Assembly (NCBI RefSeq): GCF_003286085.1
Contig: NW_020825289.1
Location: forward strand, 17,236,001 to 17,300,000
Direction of reading: 5' to 3'
DNA: 64,000 bases
From: Drosophila persimilis
Lineage: Eukaryota > Arthropoda > Insecta > Diptera > Drosophilidae
This document shows, piece after piece, positions 24,080 through 36,344 of this stretch (position 1 is its first letter; each line of letters starts with the position of its first letter). The position numbers and the translations under genes were made by a program. Under the pieces are notes generated by a model. That model was not told the DNA's origin and made no database searches. It worked only from the letters and a program-made list of their open reading frames with translations.

Positions 24080-26094
24080 GCACAGTCTTTGAACTTAGAC
24101 GACCCCTAACCTACTTTAAGCTATCACTTATTTATTGATTTCGATTAGTTTATTAAATTTTAATTGTTCCGCACGTGGGCGCCCTGTTATAAATGGTCGG
24201 ATGACACAGGCAAAAACCTACATTGACATATTTTATGATTTGCTGACATGCACTCTGACGACATTCCACACTCGACGAAAAAGAGTGTTCTCTGAAACTC
24301 TCCAACCAATTGAGTTCAGACCGTATATAAATTCGATATACAATCTGAAATTAAAAAAAAGTTTCAGTTTACCGTTTTTATGTATTTTTCCCCAATCGAT
24401 ATTTAGTAATGATGCTTGAATGTTCTTCCTGTTAACTCATTCTTGATGACAGTTTTTTTTAACTTAAGGATTTTCGTAAAGAGATTTTTTAGTCAAAGGC
24501 AGTTTAGGCAATCAAAGGTTCCAGATATACCTTTAAAGATTGGAAACCTAAAGAGTTTATTTTACAGTGCGAGGAATGTGCCTGGGTGTGGGTTCTTGGG
24601 TTCATGTTCCAATGCATATGTGCCCACACACTGAAATTTGCAGCGTCACGCACATCGAAGTGCCAGAATGGTTATTAATACAAAAAGCCACGCACGAAGC
24701 ATTCAACACAACTTGCCCCTTGCCCCATTTACACAGCTGTCTTTGCCTATGGCTGGATTTTGGGCCTTATGCAAACATTGAAATGTCATTGCCGTCGAGG
24801 GCAGTGGCCCAGGCACATAAATCCTCCTTGGCCACAATTTATTAACTTTAGCACAAGCCAATGTCAACGGCTTCCGCTGGTTTCCACTTCCACTCCTCCA
24901 ATGCTGGGGGTTCTCTTATTGATTTGGATGCGAAATTTATGTGGTTAAAGGACCTCCACCCTGGTCTTTGTCTAGCAAACTATTAACGTTGTCGCTGTCC
25001 CATCTGAGGCTTCTTCTTCGTCAGCTCTCCAGTTGGCCAAATGCAATGTTTATGTTATTGTCTGCCCTTCGGCCGAATCGAACCGCAGACTCTGAGGCCC
25101 TTTCTCCGTGTGAGTCCAAACAGGAATTGCATTAGGGATCATTTATTATTTATGGTAATGTCTTGAATGTTCTGTCAGAGTGGTTGATGTGATTAAAGTG
25201 TGTAGACTATTAGGAAGGGACTAAAAGAGGGAGAAGAGAAGCTCAGAAAAGAAGACTAAACTCAAATTACCATATCTTTGATTCGCCCAAACAGCCGTTC
25301 AGACTATATCTGATGGTCCACATACTCGTGTGTATGTAGGACACACTGAGGGAAATTTGAACGAAAAACAATCCGAATAATCTGAGCAAGTGGTGAATAA
25401 AAAATGTAATAGAATATACTAGATTAAAGCCTTCCCTTGACCCATTTTCGGAAGATCATCTCTTTATACTTGACACATGATTTCTTTTCTTCTCAAAAAC
25501 TGTTGATTGATTTTTGATTTTTCTCAGTATGCCAACATATGTACATGTTTCCTATATTCATGAGAAAATCACCAACCAAAACTACAATTATTTTGCACTT
25601 CACCAACACAGAGGCCGCTTAATGACCAGTCCATGACCATGACCCCCCAGTGGAGCAGTTTCTGCTCGGTCCCATGCTTGGACCTAATCCTAGTCCTGGT
25701 CCCCCGCTCCAAACGGGCGAGGAGCAGAAATGGCGTACTAAATGCGCTAAATTACTAACTAAATGCCGCAAGTGCCGCCCCTGGGCATGGCTAGAATTTC
25801 ACAAATGAACGCCCTTTTGCGAGTCAAGCAGAGTGGGGCATCAGGCAGAAGATGGGGAAGTGGCAGCCAAAGTCAAAGCAAAAGCGAAAGCCAAAAACTG
25901 CCGACAGTCGATGACATTTGAGCGATAAGAAAAACTGTTGTTGTGTGGCTGGGCTGTCTTACTTGCTGCCCTCTCCTCCACCCTCCCCAAAAACTATGCT
26001 GCTACTAGCGAGGGAGGGAGTGGGTAGTGCAGGGTCGAAGGCAAGTGCTCTCCTCCAGCTGTTTGCTCTCCTTGCGGTTGTTCGTGCTATACCC
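24080..26094. other. intergenic DNA
   Basis: No exon is seen. Sequence is A+T rich, with a few short unrelated frames. TATACCCTTACGGAG at 26088-26102 resembles a DINE-type left edge and abuts the Helitron fragment. Confidence 0.6.
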
Positions 26095-26545
26095 TTACGG
26101 AGAGTAAGTATTATGAGTTATATCAGGCGTTTGGACCGCCAAGATTAAAGGACTTTCGATGACCCGGTCAACCATTTGTCGCAGCATTGCTCGGAACGAT
26201 GTCATTTGGAAATATGAATTGAATGTGCGAGTGTACTTCAGAAACATTTTTGAATCTGGATCCGTGCCGATGGGCAAGCCGTTCAATGGTACTGGTGGTG
26301 TCTCAATTTCAGGTAGTAGCATTTGTCCTGATGCGCAAAACGCAAAAACTGACTCATGTTTGAATTTGAAAATGGAGACTTTCTGTGTCCAATCATCACT
26401 TTCGGATGAGCGGAATACTCCAATGCGAGATGAAGAAGCGAAGCGGTTGTAAATGCTCGATGTACTTGTTGTTGTTGTTGATTTCGTTCATCTCGTGCCT
26501 CTTGTGATTGAGATTCACGCAATAGCGAAATGGTTTCACGCACAG
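26095..26545 (-). mobile_element. decayed fragment of an autonomous Helitron Rep/helicase gene
   Basis: The minus strand encodes, in two adjacent frames, the N-terminal part of Helitron transposases that precedes the Rep domain. In order: a polar RESQSQEARDERNQQQQQ region, then LEYSAHPKVMIG, then in the other frame SGQMLLPEIETPPVPL, DPDSKMFLKYTRTFNSYFQM and TSFRA. These correspond to the familiar Helitron pattern (HP..-IG-, C-SGK-LP-L--PP-PL, SK-F---IR-YNS-FQMTSFGA). The frame changes once near 26300-26320, and the usual zinc-binding cysteines between the halves are missing, so this copy is dead. Neither the Rep nor the helicase domain is present. It may be linked to the DINE relics, which are non-autonomous relatives. 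Confidence 0.7.
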
Positions 26546-29500
26546 TTTCTTCAAGAGTAAGAATAATTGTAGCCAGATGGGTTGACTATATCGGTGTAGC
26601 TTCCAAAGCGGCAATGGACACGCGAGGGTATCCGAAGCTTCGGTTTCCGATGCTTTAATTTCTTGTTATTGTTATTGTAGTTGCTGTTGGAGTTAAGTAT
26701 GCAGGCGGGCGTGTGAATTGTGAAATAACTGAAACACAAACACAAATACACATACACATAGTAAATGCTGTTTTGTTCTTGCTTCTGGCTCTCTTTTTCT
26801 CTCTCCCCTTCTCTGGTCTTTGCAAGCATTTTTACAGTTATTTTTACTACATTGAAAATTGTTTTAAATGTTAATGTTGCTGTTGTCGCTGGGCTGATAA
26901 TAAAATAAGGCGCTTCCGAAGAAAACGGCGCGTGTGAGGATGGGTGTATGTCTGAAGGTCCCCGAGCCAACAAATAATTGAGATGTTTTGCACCCATCCT
27001 CCCCTTTGGCCCTAAGTGTCGTCACACACGCACACGCGACCCCCATTCCACTTTTCCAGTCCCGCCCCCCTTCCAGCGACACTGAGTCAGCTGTGAAGAG
27101 AGCCCGCACTTGTGTTAAATTATGCGGGTTTGATTTTTATTGCAGCGCCGCTCATTTCTTTTCCCTTTTGCGTTTGTTTGCTCTGCTTTGGTTTGCTTTT
27201 TTTTCCTTCTATTTTTTGCTCTGGTGGGGTTTGGTCCCCTTTGTTTTATGAGATCTCTTGAGAACAGCGGGGGGATATAGAGACGGAGAGAGTAGCATGA
27301 AGGTGGAACACTCACACTCTCACGCACTCTCAAAATCAAAACAAGCTGTTAGGAGCAATGATATCCCGAATAACGAATACTCTTTAAAAGCAAATCTTAT
27401 TAAAGGAAGCGGAAGCAGAGCAATATTTTGGCTATAAGAACAATAGGAATTCAAACTGACGCACAAAAAGGACTGTGAAGGGCCACAGCCATGATTGATA
27501 TTCTGTGCAATACCTCGTCAATATACCCTGGGAAATCTACGACAAACGGGAATAATCATTTGAAAAGTCTTCTCTTGAAAAGTATAAACAAGTTAGGGCG
27601 GGATACGACACTTGTTGAAAGGGAAAAGGACGTTAGAGCGTGTGTGCGGCTGTAATTTGGCCATGGCTCGTTGCCTTGACAAGCTGTTGCCTGGCATTTC
27701 AATTAATGGCACTTTCCACCCTCGTGCCAGGCCCTCCAAAGGGTCATCATTTTCCCCGCTGCACTCCTAATGAAGCCATCTCTCCCGAGCGCTCAGCCCC
27801 CAGTCGCAGCGCGGAACGGGATCCGGAAGTGTTTGGCACTTTCGGGTGGATGTCAAGAGGCAGCGCGAGATACGAGTATCATTGCAGCTCCGTGGCGACA
27901 CGTGACCGCAAGGAAATCGGCTCAGACAGGGTCCCCCGAGAGTCTTAATAGATTTTTGATTTGTTTGTTCACCCCTAACCGGCACGCCGCATCAGCAGAG
28001 CCAGCAGCACGGTGCCACCAGCACCCAGATCCATATCCGAATCCGAATCCAATTGTGAGTCGCGCGTGCGTCTCTGATTGGAATAATGATGTGCCAAAGG
28101 AAATCCGGATAGAAACCAAACAAGATTCGCCGCATTTATGGGGAGCGACTGCGAGCGTGTTTGTCAATATAGAAAATCAATACAGAATAATATTTTAACC
28201 ACACCCCCCATGTTAAAGCAGCCGAATAATTCAATAAAGAAATCACCCAAAGACCGAGACGGTCCTGGTCCTGGTCCTGGTCCTGCTAGGTAAATGGATC
28301 GCTCAAGGCTCCCAAAAACGAAGATTAAAAGCAAAAACCTGAAAGTTTGTCTGTTCTTTTCTGCTTTCGTGGGGGTACATTTGGGAAAAATTGTACAAAT
28401 TGTTTCAATTAAAAAGTTTACAGATTTTGCTTTTTCGCCTTTTAATTTATCTATAATCGGCTTGCGATTGACACGTGCCTCCATCTGCCATCTCCTTGAC
28501 CAGATACAGTGAATAGGCTCTAGAGCGGACAGCCGATTTTGTGGGATCCGAAAGTGACTGCGAGTACGTCTGCCTTAAAGATACAATAATACCAATAAAG
28601 TCCTGTCAGTCGGCCACTCAATGAGCTTTCACTGTATTCATATTGAATATGAAGTAATCGTATGGGGGTGTGTGACGCTAATTACGACGACCTTGGATGG
28701 TTTAAAAGTTGAAAACTTGATTGCATAAGGCAGTCAGTCGCCAGTGTGACAGCGGGAAAGCCAATAGCTGGGGGCCAATTAATTAAATATAATCAGCTGG
28801 AAAAGTTTTGGCCAATCTGCAAATACATTTCACATTCTCTCTAATTAATTTAATTGATTTAATCGCTTCGGCTTGACCTTTGCGGGGCCGTCGAGTGAAT
28901 TTGATCTGTTTGTTTGCACAAAATGAAATTGACTTGTAATTAAAAGTTTCGCAAATTGATTGAAAAATTCTCCTTTGTTTGTATGAGTGTGTTTTTCCCA
29001 CTGTGACTGTGACTCTGACCGTTTGTCTGCGTTTGTGTGTGTGGTGTGACCTGAGTCCCAACAATAAAACCACGTAAGGGATACTAAAGGAAAAAGGCTA
29101 ATTACGGGCATTAATTAAAAATGCATTTTTTGTTGACCAATTGAATTGAGGGGAACTTCGATGAGACCAACAAAGCCAACAGTTTGTTTTGAGTGAACGC
29201 TCGTTGCGGGGGAAATTCTCTCTTAGCCATTCTTAGCCATCGGGCGGTATAAGAGGCGGGAAAATTCTCTTATATTGTACATACTCGTACGTGTACGAGT
29301 ACTTACTGCTTTACTGACCTACGGCAGGACATAAGTTCGAGTTTTTTGTTGTTGTGGTTTTTGCATATTGACTGCAGAACTTGCTGGCCTACTGAGACGA
29401 TTGTTCCACCATTCTTGTTGCTAGCGGCCAAATGCCTGCTCAAATAAATAAATAAATAGTTTTTAAATAATTGAACAGAACAGATGCAGAACTGGTAGGA

Positions 29501-30130
29501 TAAAACAGAATGGAAAGCCAAGTAAATCAGTTTTGAATAGATTTAGATTATAAATTCCTTTAGTTTTTAAATTAAATATATTCAAAGGCTTCCCCGATAT
29601 ATACGTATTATTAGCGCATAAGTACTTGCGATAGCTTTGTTAATAAAAGTAATTTTATAATATTCTACATTTAAATATTATTAAGAAACAACAATAGAAT
29701 GTCATCTCCTGGTCGTATATCGAAACTTTACCCAACGAATAAACTCAAATACCGAATACCCATAGAAAGTACATACTCCATTTATATGCCGGAATGTAAA
29801 GATATATTAAAAAATAGATGCAGCAGATCTGGGTACAACAATCGAGTGCATAGGCGGCAGTGCAACAAACAATACAAAAAATGTGAATAGCTTCACTTCA
29901 AAGTTGCCTTGCAATTTCGTGCTCCAATAATCTGAGTTCTAAGAGCTCGCTGGCTCTCTTCGTGGCTCTCTTTTGGGGGTAAGCCGAGTGGGGCACGACG
30001 ACGAGTGGCGCGAGGCATGCCGCATTCGTTCTGCCGCATGGGGCACACGACCACGACCGCCACTCGCCTTTCAGTTCCATCCTGCGACTTGGAAGCGAAG
30101 CACGCGTCTCTTGATTTATGGTGCGCGGTC
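26546..30130. other. intergenic DNA upstream of dpr
   Basis: No gene is seen. A (GGTCCT)4 repeat lies at 28261-28284. Near 29282-29301 is an inverted repeat, TACTCGTAC and GTACGAGTA, separated by two bases. CTCTTAGCCATTCTTAGCCAT at 29220-29240 is a short direct repeat. Confidence 0.55.
28261..28284. repeat. (GGTCCT)n tandem repeat
   Basis: Four near-perfect hexamer copies; simple repeat. Confidence 0.85.
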
Positions 30131-30145
30131 AGTTCAGTTCAGACC
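30128..30145 (+). promoter_or_regulatory. initiator-like TCAGTTCAGTTCAG, possible dpr start site
   Basis: Overlapping TCAGTT copies lie about 575 bases upstream of the dpr ATG in a region without a TATA box. If used, the unspliced leader would contain several short upstream ATG frames. Placement is inferred; a spliced leader is equally possible. Confidence 0.3.
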
Positions 30146-30706
30146 AGATTCAGATTCAGATTCCGATTTCGATTCTGTTTTAGTAGGGTAGTAGTGCCGT
30201 GTACCGAGTGCCGAGTGCCAAGTGTTCCCTAGGCCTAATGAGCCCCCTTTGCGTGTTAATTGCGAATTAATGACTGGCGATTAAAATGCAATAATCGCTT
30301 GCATGGTACCCTACGAATGAACCTCTGCGGTTCGGTTACTTTCAAGTGAAACAGTGTAGTCTATAGAGGTCTGACATCTATAGAGTTCCCTTTGAAATAA
30401 CGCAGACATTGTGCCCCGAGAATGTTGTGGAAAAAAACTTCAACTGGAGAGGATTAAAAAGAAACAGTGCAAAAAACGGAAAACAGGAAACACCCGAAAC
30501 AAAAAACAAACACTTTCATTGCTCCCCAGGCAGAGCTTAGTAGAGAGTGCTTCCCGGATCTAATTTGACGGAATCGTTAGTTGACCAGACCGACCTCGAC
30601 ATCTCCCACCCCCCGCACCGACACGTTTTGCTGGGGGATCGCGTGCCGAGAGTACAACGATAATAACAATAAACTTGCGGATAACAACTACAGAAACAGC
30701 AATAGA

Positions 30707-30842
30707 ATGTCCGCCCGCCTGACATCGTTGTCCCCGTCATCGGCATCGGCATCGGCATCATCCCTGCTCCCGGCCAGAGCCAATTTCGGATTACTCAACT
30801 GGCTCATCAGTTGGCTGCTGCTGTCGATGGCGCTGCTTAGAG
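30707..30842 (+). CDS. dpr1: dpr-family protein, exon 1 (signal peptide)
   Basis: The ATG at 30707 (A at -3, context CAATAGAATG) opens 45 codons plus one base, ending at a strong donor AG|GTGAGA. The peptide has a Ser/Ala-rich start, then the hydrophobic signal LLNWLISWLLLSMALLRG. Its phase 1 end joins exactly to the immunoglobulin exon at 57692 (G|GC), giving ...ALLRGYSAAIAPTPP. Dpr proteins are two-immunoglobulin-domain neuronal surface molecules that bind DIP partners and guide synaptic pairing; dpr1 affects salt aversion in D. melanogaster. A long first intron is normal for the family. The paralogue assignment to dpr1 rests on the exon 2 sequence and on linkage to Gr57a. Confidence 0.8.
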
Positions 30843-33800
30843 GTGAGACCCTACCCTCCTCTCAGCGCGGCCTTTTTAATTAAATAATCCAATTTATTTT
30901 CATTTAATTTCAAATTAAATTTAATTTGTTTGCGCCAAGCGCTGGCTGCTCTAATTGCAGCCTCCTCAACCTCAACCCTCCAGCAGCACAACGCTCATCC
31001 TCCGCAGAAAAAGGTTTTCCTTTGTCGCCTTGGATTTCCCTTCCAATTTCCGGGCCGAGCACAAAGGAGGGAGTTTGCCAATTGAAATTCTTTAATTTTT
31101 GTGCTGGGAATTTTAATTCCACTTTTGTGCAGACGGAGACAGAGCAAAAGTTTCCCTTTTTTTGTGGCAAGTCAAAAGGTGAAAGTATTTAGTGTGACCG
31201 TCTGAAGAGGGGTGCAGGAGCGAACCCGGCCCATGGCCTAGTCCTGGTCCTTATCCGAATCCGAATCCTAGCAATGGTCTGTGTCCTATAGCCGTCAAGG
31301 TTAGTCCAGCAATCATTTGAAGAGTTGCCGCTGCTGTCTGGGAATGAATGGCAGACCCTGCAGAGCCCAGCACTTGTGGTAGATAGAGAGAGAGAGGGTT
31401 TGCTCTGCTACATGCCTCTGCATGCGTGGCACACATTTTTATATAATACTCTCTGCCACACTGGGGCAGAAAAAACTCACTTTCAATGCATCACCAGCGT
31501 TAGCAGCAGTACCAGCACCAGCACCAGATAGAAATGTGGAAATGGAAAAAACAAAAACTAACGAGCGGCAGACACTTGGAAATTGCTGTTGATGCTTGGT
31601 CAGGGTCGTTACAGCTCCCTCTACTCTGCTGCCCTCGTGCTGCAGCTGCTGCTGCTGCTGATGCTGTGTTGCATGTGGCAGTTGACACAAGAAACTGTTG
31701 CCATTGGGTTTTGGCCTCTGGCTTTTGGTTTCAGTGTTTGCCATATTCAGCTTACAAACAGAATGTTTTCCCTTCTCTCCCTCTTTGCTTTTGTTTGTCC
31801 AGGCAGAGAAGAAACAAGTCATCAACATGAATTTTCAAATAATTTTCCATAATTTTCCATGGCAATTGTTCTCGTCCGTCGTCTATCGTCTCGTCTCGTC
31901 TCGTCTCGCCTTGTCTTTCGTTTTGTAATTTTCAAATGAAATACTCGTACTTTCAAAATGCAATTCACTTTTGCGTAAATTGTTTCATTTCCTTTCCTTT
32001 GACTTGCTCTCCTCTTCGTCTGGCATTTCATTTGGCTAAAAGCTACTTGAAGCTGGGCTAAGCGCAGACAAACAGAATTCCCTCATTCTGGCAATTGAGG
32101 ACGTCTGCAGGAGAACCTGCAGAAAGGCAAAAAGCTATCAAAGGAAATTCCATGCGAATTTTTCTTGAGGTTGTTGTTTGCTCTCCGATTATGCAATTAA
32201 AAATGTATTTGCTTAATGGACAAGATGGTGAGAGTGACACTCAGGATACATGGCTGTCACATGACCGAATCGAATCATAGGGGGACAATTAATCAATGAT
32301 ATAGGGCAAACAATAAACAGAGGAAAAACCATCTGCGATGAACCTGAAAGAGCTCTACTTCAGGGTCTGCACTCCGCAAATATGGAAAATTTAAAAGGGG
32401 AACGGCATGGGGCATTCCACGCGTTAGAAGTGTACAAAACGATTTTTTCTGATCGATAACTGTTTGTCAGATACTTTTTCACCTCTTAATTGATGGGTAA
32501 AAACCTGATAAAAAATGCGCATATTTCCCGTAATGAATTCATAAAAGCCACCGCTTGTGTCCCCTCGTGCCGTCCCTTGCTGTTGTTTGGTTTTCTGGTT
32601 TATTAATAAATAAATTTCGTACTTGCGGTTTGCAGTATGCAAAATTGCAGTTATTTGCACAGCTGTTTGCCATTGAAAGGCAAACAAACGGTTTTACTCT
32701 CCCTTTTTACAACGTATTAATCGTTCGTACTGCCGTGTAGAAAGTTGTTTTTTTGCTGCGTCACGGTAAAATATTTCTGCAAATATTTTCCACGAAACCA
32801 TGAAAAAGAGTTGGTAAATCATTATTGTCAAAAGCAATAATGGGAAACGTGATTTTCAATTGCAAAACCGATGCGATGGAATTATTAAAACAACCAACAG
32901 GATACTGCCAGAACCAGAGCCCTTAATATTCATGCAGATCAAGTGGAATTAGTTTTACCTTACATTTCCGACTTACAATATACTACATATAGCAGTACGT
33001 AGTTTTTGAAAAATGTAACACATGCATCGACCCGTTTGCCTGTAATGATGAATACATTTATCATATAGTAAAGGGATAATTAATGGTAAGTAAGAGAGAA
33101 AGAATCCGGCAGCAAGGAAGAGATAAAGCTAGCTCTGCTTGAGGCCTCGCCAGCGGGCCTTGGCAATCAGTGGGGCACATCATTCAGCGGTGTCAGACTG
33201 ATGAATGAAGCCACGCATTGGCGCAGACAAGTGCCAGGCATCACGCACACACTTCCACTCCCTCTTTCGCCCATAAATACAGTCAAATCGATGAGTTCTT
33301 TCAAGGCGCCCCAGAGTATGCAAAGCACATACTCAACTGGGACGAGGAGGAGAGCAGAGGGAGAGCGAGAGACCTATTTGCCGTGGGGCCCAGGTTATTC
33401 ACACAAACTTGGCAGCGAGCGAGTCCCAGGGCCCGACGGGCACAGGCTTCAAGGCCAGCGCACATTATCAATAAGGCGTGGGCAGCAGACCTGATTTCTT
33501 CTCTGCATATTTACACATACAGATACAAGCAGATACTCGAGTACACAAATTTTGTATTCCCACAAGCTGGTTGAAGAAACAAACTTTGTGATGTTGTTGA
33601 TTTTAATGGCATATGGTTTCGGTGGAATTTGCGTTGAATGATGAATGCGGAATACTCGTAAGAAGCTCCGTCGGGGCAGAGATGGAGTGGCTGGTGTGTG
33701 TGTATTTAGAGAGACGACCCCCCATTCATCATACCATTGTGTGTGTTGACCCGATTTGGTCAAGTACATATCTCCTCAGAGTGAGGACATCTTGATTTTA

Positions 33801-36287
33801 AAAATGTTTTTTAAATTGCTATTTGAATATATTACTTTTCTTGACATTTCAGAGAAGCAAATCTAAGCAGTAAGCTAGATTGAAAACTCAATCCAAAGAT
33901 TTAAAGAATGGGCTCAGAATTTTCTATTTAAATTGGTTTGTGCGAATCATGCTTGCCTTTTTTTTTTTGTGAAGTCGTTCGAAATTGGGTTATTTGAATC
34001 TTTGGCTTTTGTAGCCATTAAATATCTGAGGTATCGTTGTTTCGGGTGAATAGAAAGGAGAACTTCAACAAGAGAAATTCTTTCTTGATGGTTTTCGTTT
34101 CTTTGTAGTAAATCGAAATTTTCTTCGGTTAAAGTTTTATTGTCTGCACAGGTCAAGCCGCAAGCATTTCTTTACTGCCGTTGCCTTCGTAACACTTATG
34201 GATCTGACATTTATATGACAGCTACGGCTTGTGTGCCGGGGATATGCAATGGATGGATGCTTCCGTTTCCTCTGGGCCGCTGAGTGTGGGCTGTCTTATT
34301 TTTGTTTTGTTTTGTTCGTCAAAAGAAAACTGAAAATTGTTTCTATTTTCATAGAAATGATAGAAAGAGGGTGGGTGAGTAGCGAGAGTAGGGATGGGGG
34401 CAGCACGTGCGTATGTGTGTGGATATTATTTTTTGACTCACTTGGCACACAATTCTCAAAGACACAGAAACTGAACCATTTCGGTCACGTACCAGCGAGA
34501 CAAAAAAACAGAAATTTATGCATTTGATTTCAACTAATTTTCAGAGTCCGAGCATGGCTCGAGAATTGTTTTGTTTATTGTCGGCCAAATTAGATGCTGT
34601 CATAAATTAGCCCGAAAGTAGAGCAGTTCAGTGGAACCGCCTTCTGTACCCAATCCGTTATGTGGTGGGTCCCGGTCCCCTCCCGGCTTTCGACCTTTCA
34701 AACAGCCTTGAGCCTGGGCGTGGCTATTAAAAAGCACTCCACCAGCGGGAAGTCTCGAGCAGCTGGGCTGTCTCCCAGCTCGATTTTAAAGCCTTTAGCC
34801 AAACGTGCTAACCCAAATTGAACCAAAACACAGATACACACAGAGAGATAGGGAGCGACAGACACTGGCAGACAAAAAGACACAAAACAGACACACTCGT
34901 ACAGGCACTCGACACGCAGATAGACCCAGACACTGATAGAGACAGACAAGTGTCGTAAAATGGATACAATCGCTCTTAGTTTCTTGGGTACAAGTACAGC
35001 CGAAAGAGGTGTACGGGTGTCCTGTCGATAAATCCGCAAGAGCAACATAAACCAGTTGCGCGGCTCTAAAAATCGGATAGGCCCCAATGATTCCCCGAGT
35101 AAAATTCGGTTTTATTAACACGGGGACACCTCCACACGTGTCAGGGACCAAGTTCTCGTTGTTGCTGTTGCATGCCACGGGGCGTGCCGGTAACCTACAT
35201 GAGATGTTGCTTTGAGCCGACTTTCCCCGAGCTGTGTCTGAGCCGTTTTTATTAAAAATTCCACACAAAAACAAGGAGAAGAGGGATAGGGGCAAGCCAA
35301 GGGCTCTGTGAGAGATGGAGCTGTGGCTGGAGATGGAGCTAGAGACGGAGACGGAAGAAATGCCGAAATAAGCATGTTTAAGGCTCCCAACTAGCAGGAA
35401 ACAACCAACAATTGTCTATGCTGTTGCTGCTGTTGCTGTGTGTCCCCCTTGATGTAGCAGTTTTATTGCTCTGTCATTCCGAAATATTTCACACAGACAC
35501 ATCAGCGGCAGCGGCAGTAGCAACAAAGGGTGGCCTCCCGGAGCTGAGCCGCATTGGTTCCTTATCCTTTCGTCGCTGTCTTTTTTGGTGTTACCTCGTA
35601 CGGGTTTTGTACTTTGGGCATCTGCGGCTAGCTCCTCAGGCTTTTACTTGCATCCAAATGGAATTCAGTTCAGTGAATCCGGTCAATAAGTTCGTTTTCT
35701 GATATTCTGCATATTCGCATTTAGATTATTTAATTCAACATTTGCTGAAAACCTTTCGAAATAATCGAGAAATTCATATTATTTACATTTAAAGTCGATT
35801 TTTGCATGTTTGCAAGCCATTTTGCCAGAGTCATGTATCAATTTTGGATATTATGAAATATTTTCAATTTTTAATAGCGTAGATTTGTTATTTCTTATTT
35901 ATTGATTGAATAGAAAGAAATGAGAAATGTATGTTTACTCCAATCAAAATGTGATAAATATTGGCAGAGAAGATGATTTATTTTGAAAGGTTCTGGCTAG
36001 TTGGGACAGTTTTATTTATTATTATTTGTTTTTAAATCTTGAAGCTTAACTCAAATGCTATAGCTATGCTTCTACTTTGACCTTCAAGTTAGCTGACTGT
36101 CTAGCTGCTAACCAACTAACTATTCAAACTCTGAGAGTATTTGGAAAATAGATAACAAACCTTGTAGGATCTACAAATTCCTCTTTTACTTGGTTATATT
36201 CTTGCGCTAGGTTTTGGGGACTTCATCAAAGGCAACACTATTTTGGCAGTACTTCCATTTCCGTAAAAGTTTCGTTTGGATAGTTCC
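30843..36287. other. dpr intron 1, first part
   Basis: No nested exon is seen. CTGCTG runs lie at 31640-31665 and TCGTC repeats at 31885-31910. Several overlapping frames near 34700-35300 and 35412-35702 have no support. Confidence 0.55.
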
Positions 36288-36344
36288 CCAGTAGTGGGTA
36301 TCTTTAAGTCGCATGAATACACTGCAGCATTCTCACTTGTTTCG
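36288..36344 (+). mobile_element. DINE-1-like right-end remnant
   Basis: CAGTAGTGGGTATCTTTAAG followed by TCGCATGAATACACTGCAGC and ATTCTCACTTGTTT matches the family right end (GGGTATCnnnnAGTCG...AGCGTTCTCTCTTGTTTT). The left part is not recognisable. Confidence 0.55.

Noticed and set aside
27640-28198. Overlapping plus-strand frames of 102 and 142 codons
   Set aside because: No domain or signal, and a TCCGAATCC-type repeat inside. Compositional chance frames.
34698-35295. Two minus-strand frames of 129 and 166 codons
   Set aside because: They derive from a CAGACA/CACAGA simple-repeat-like region. The products are Cys/Val/Ser rich and both frames overlap.
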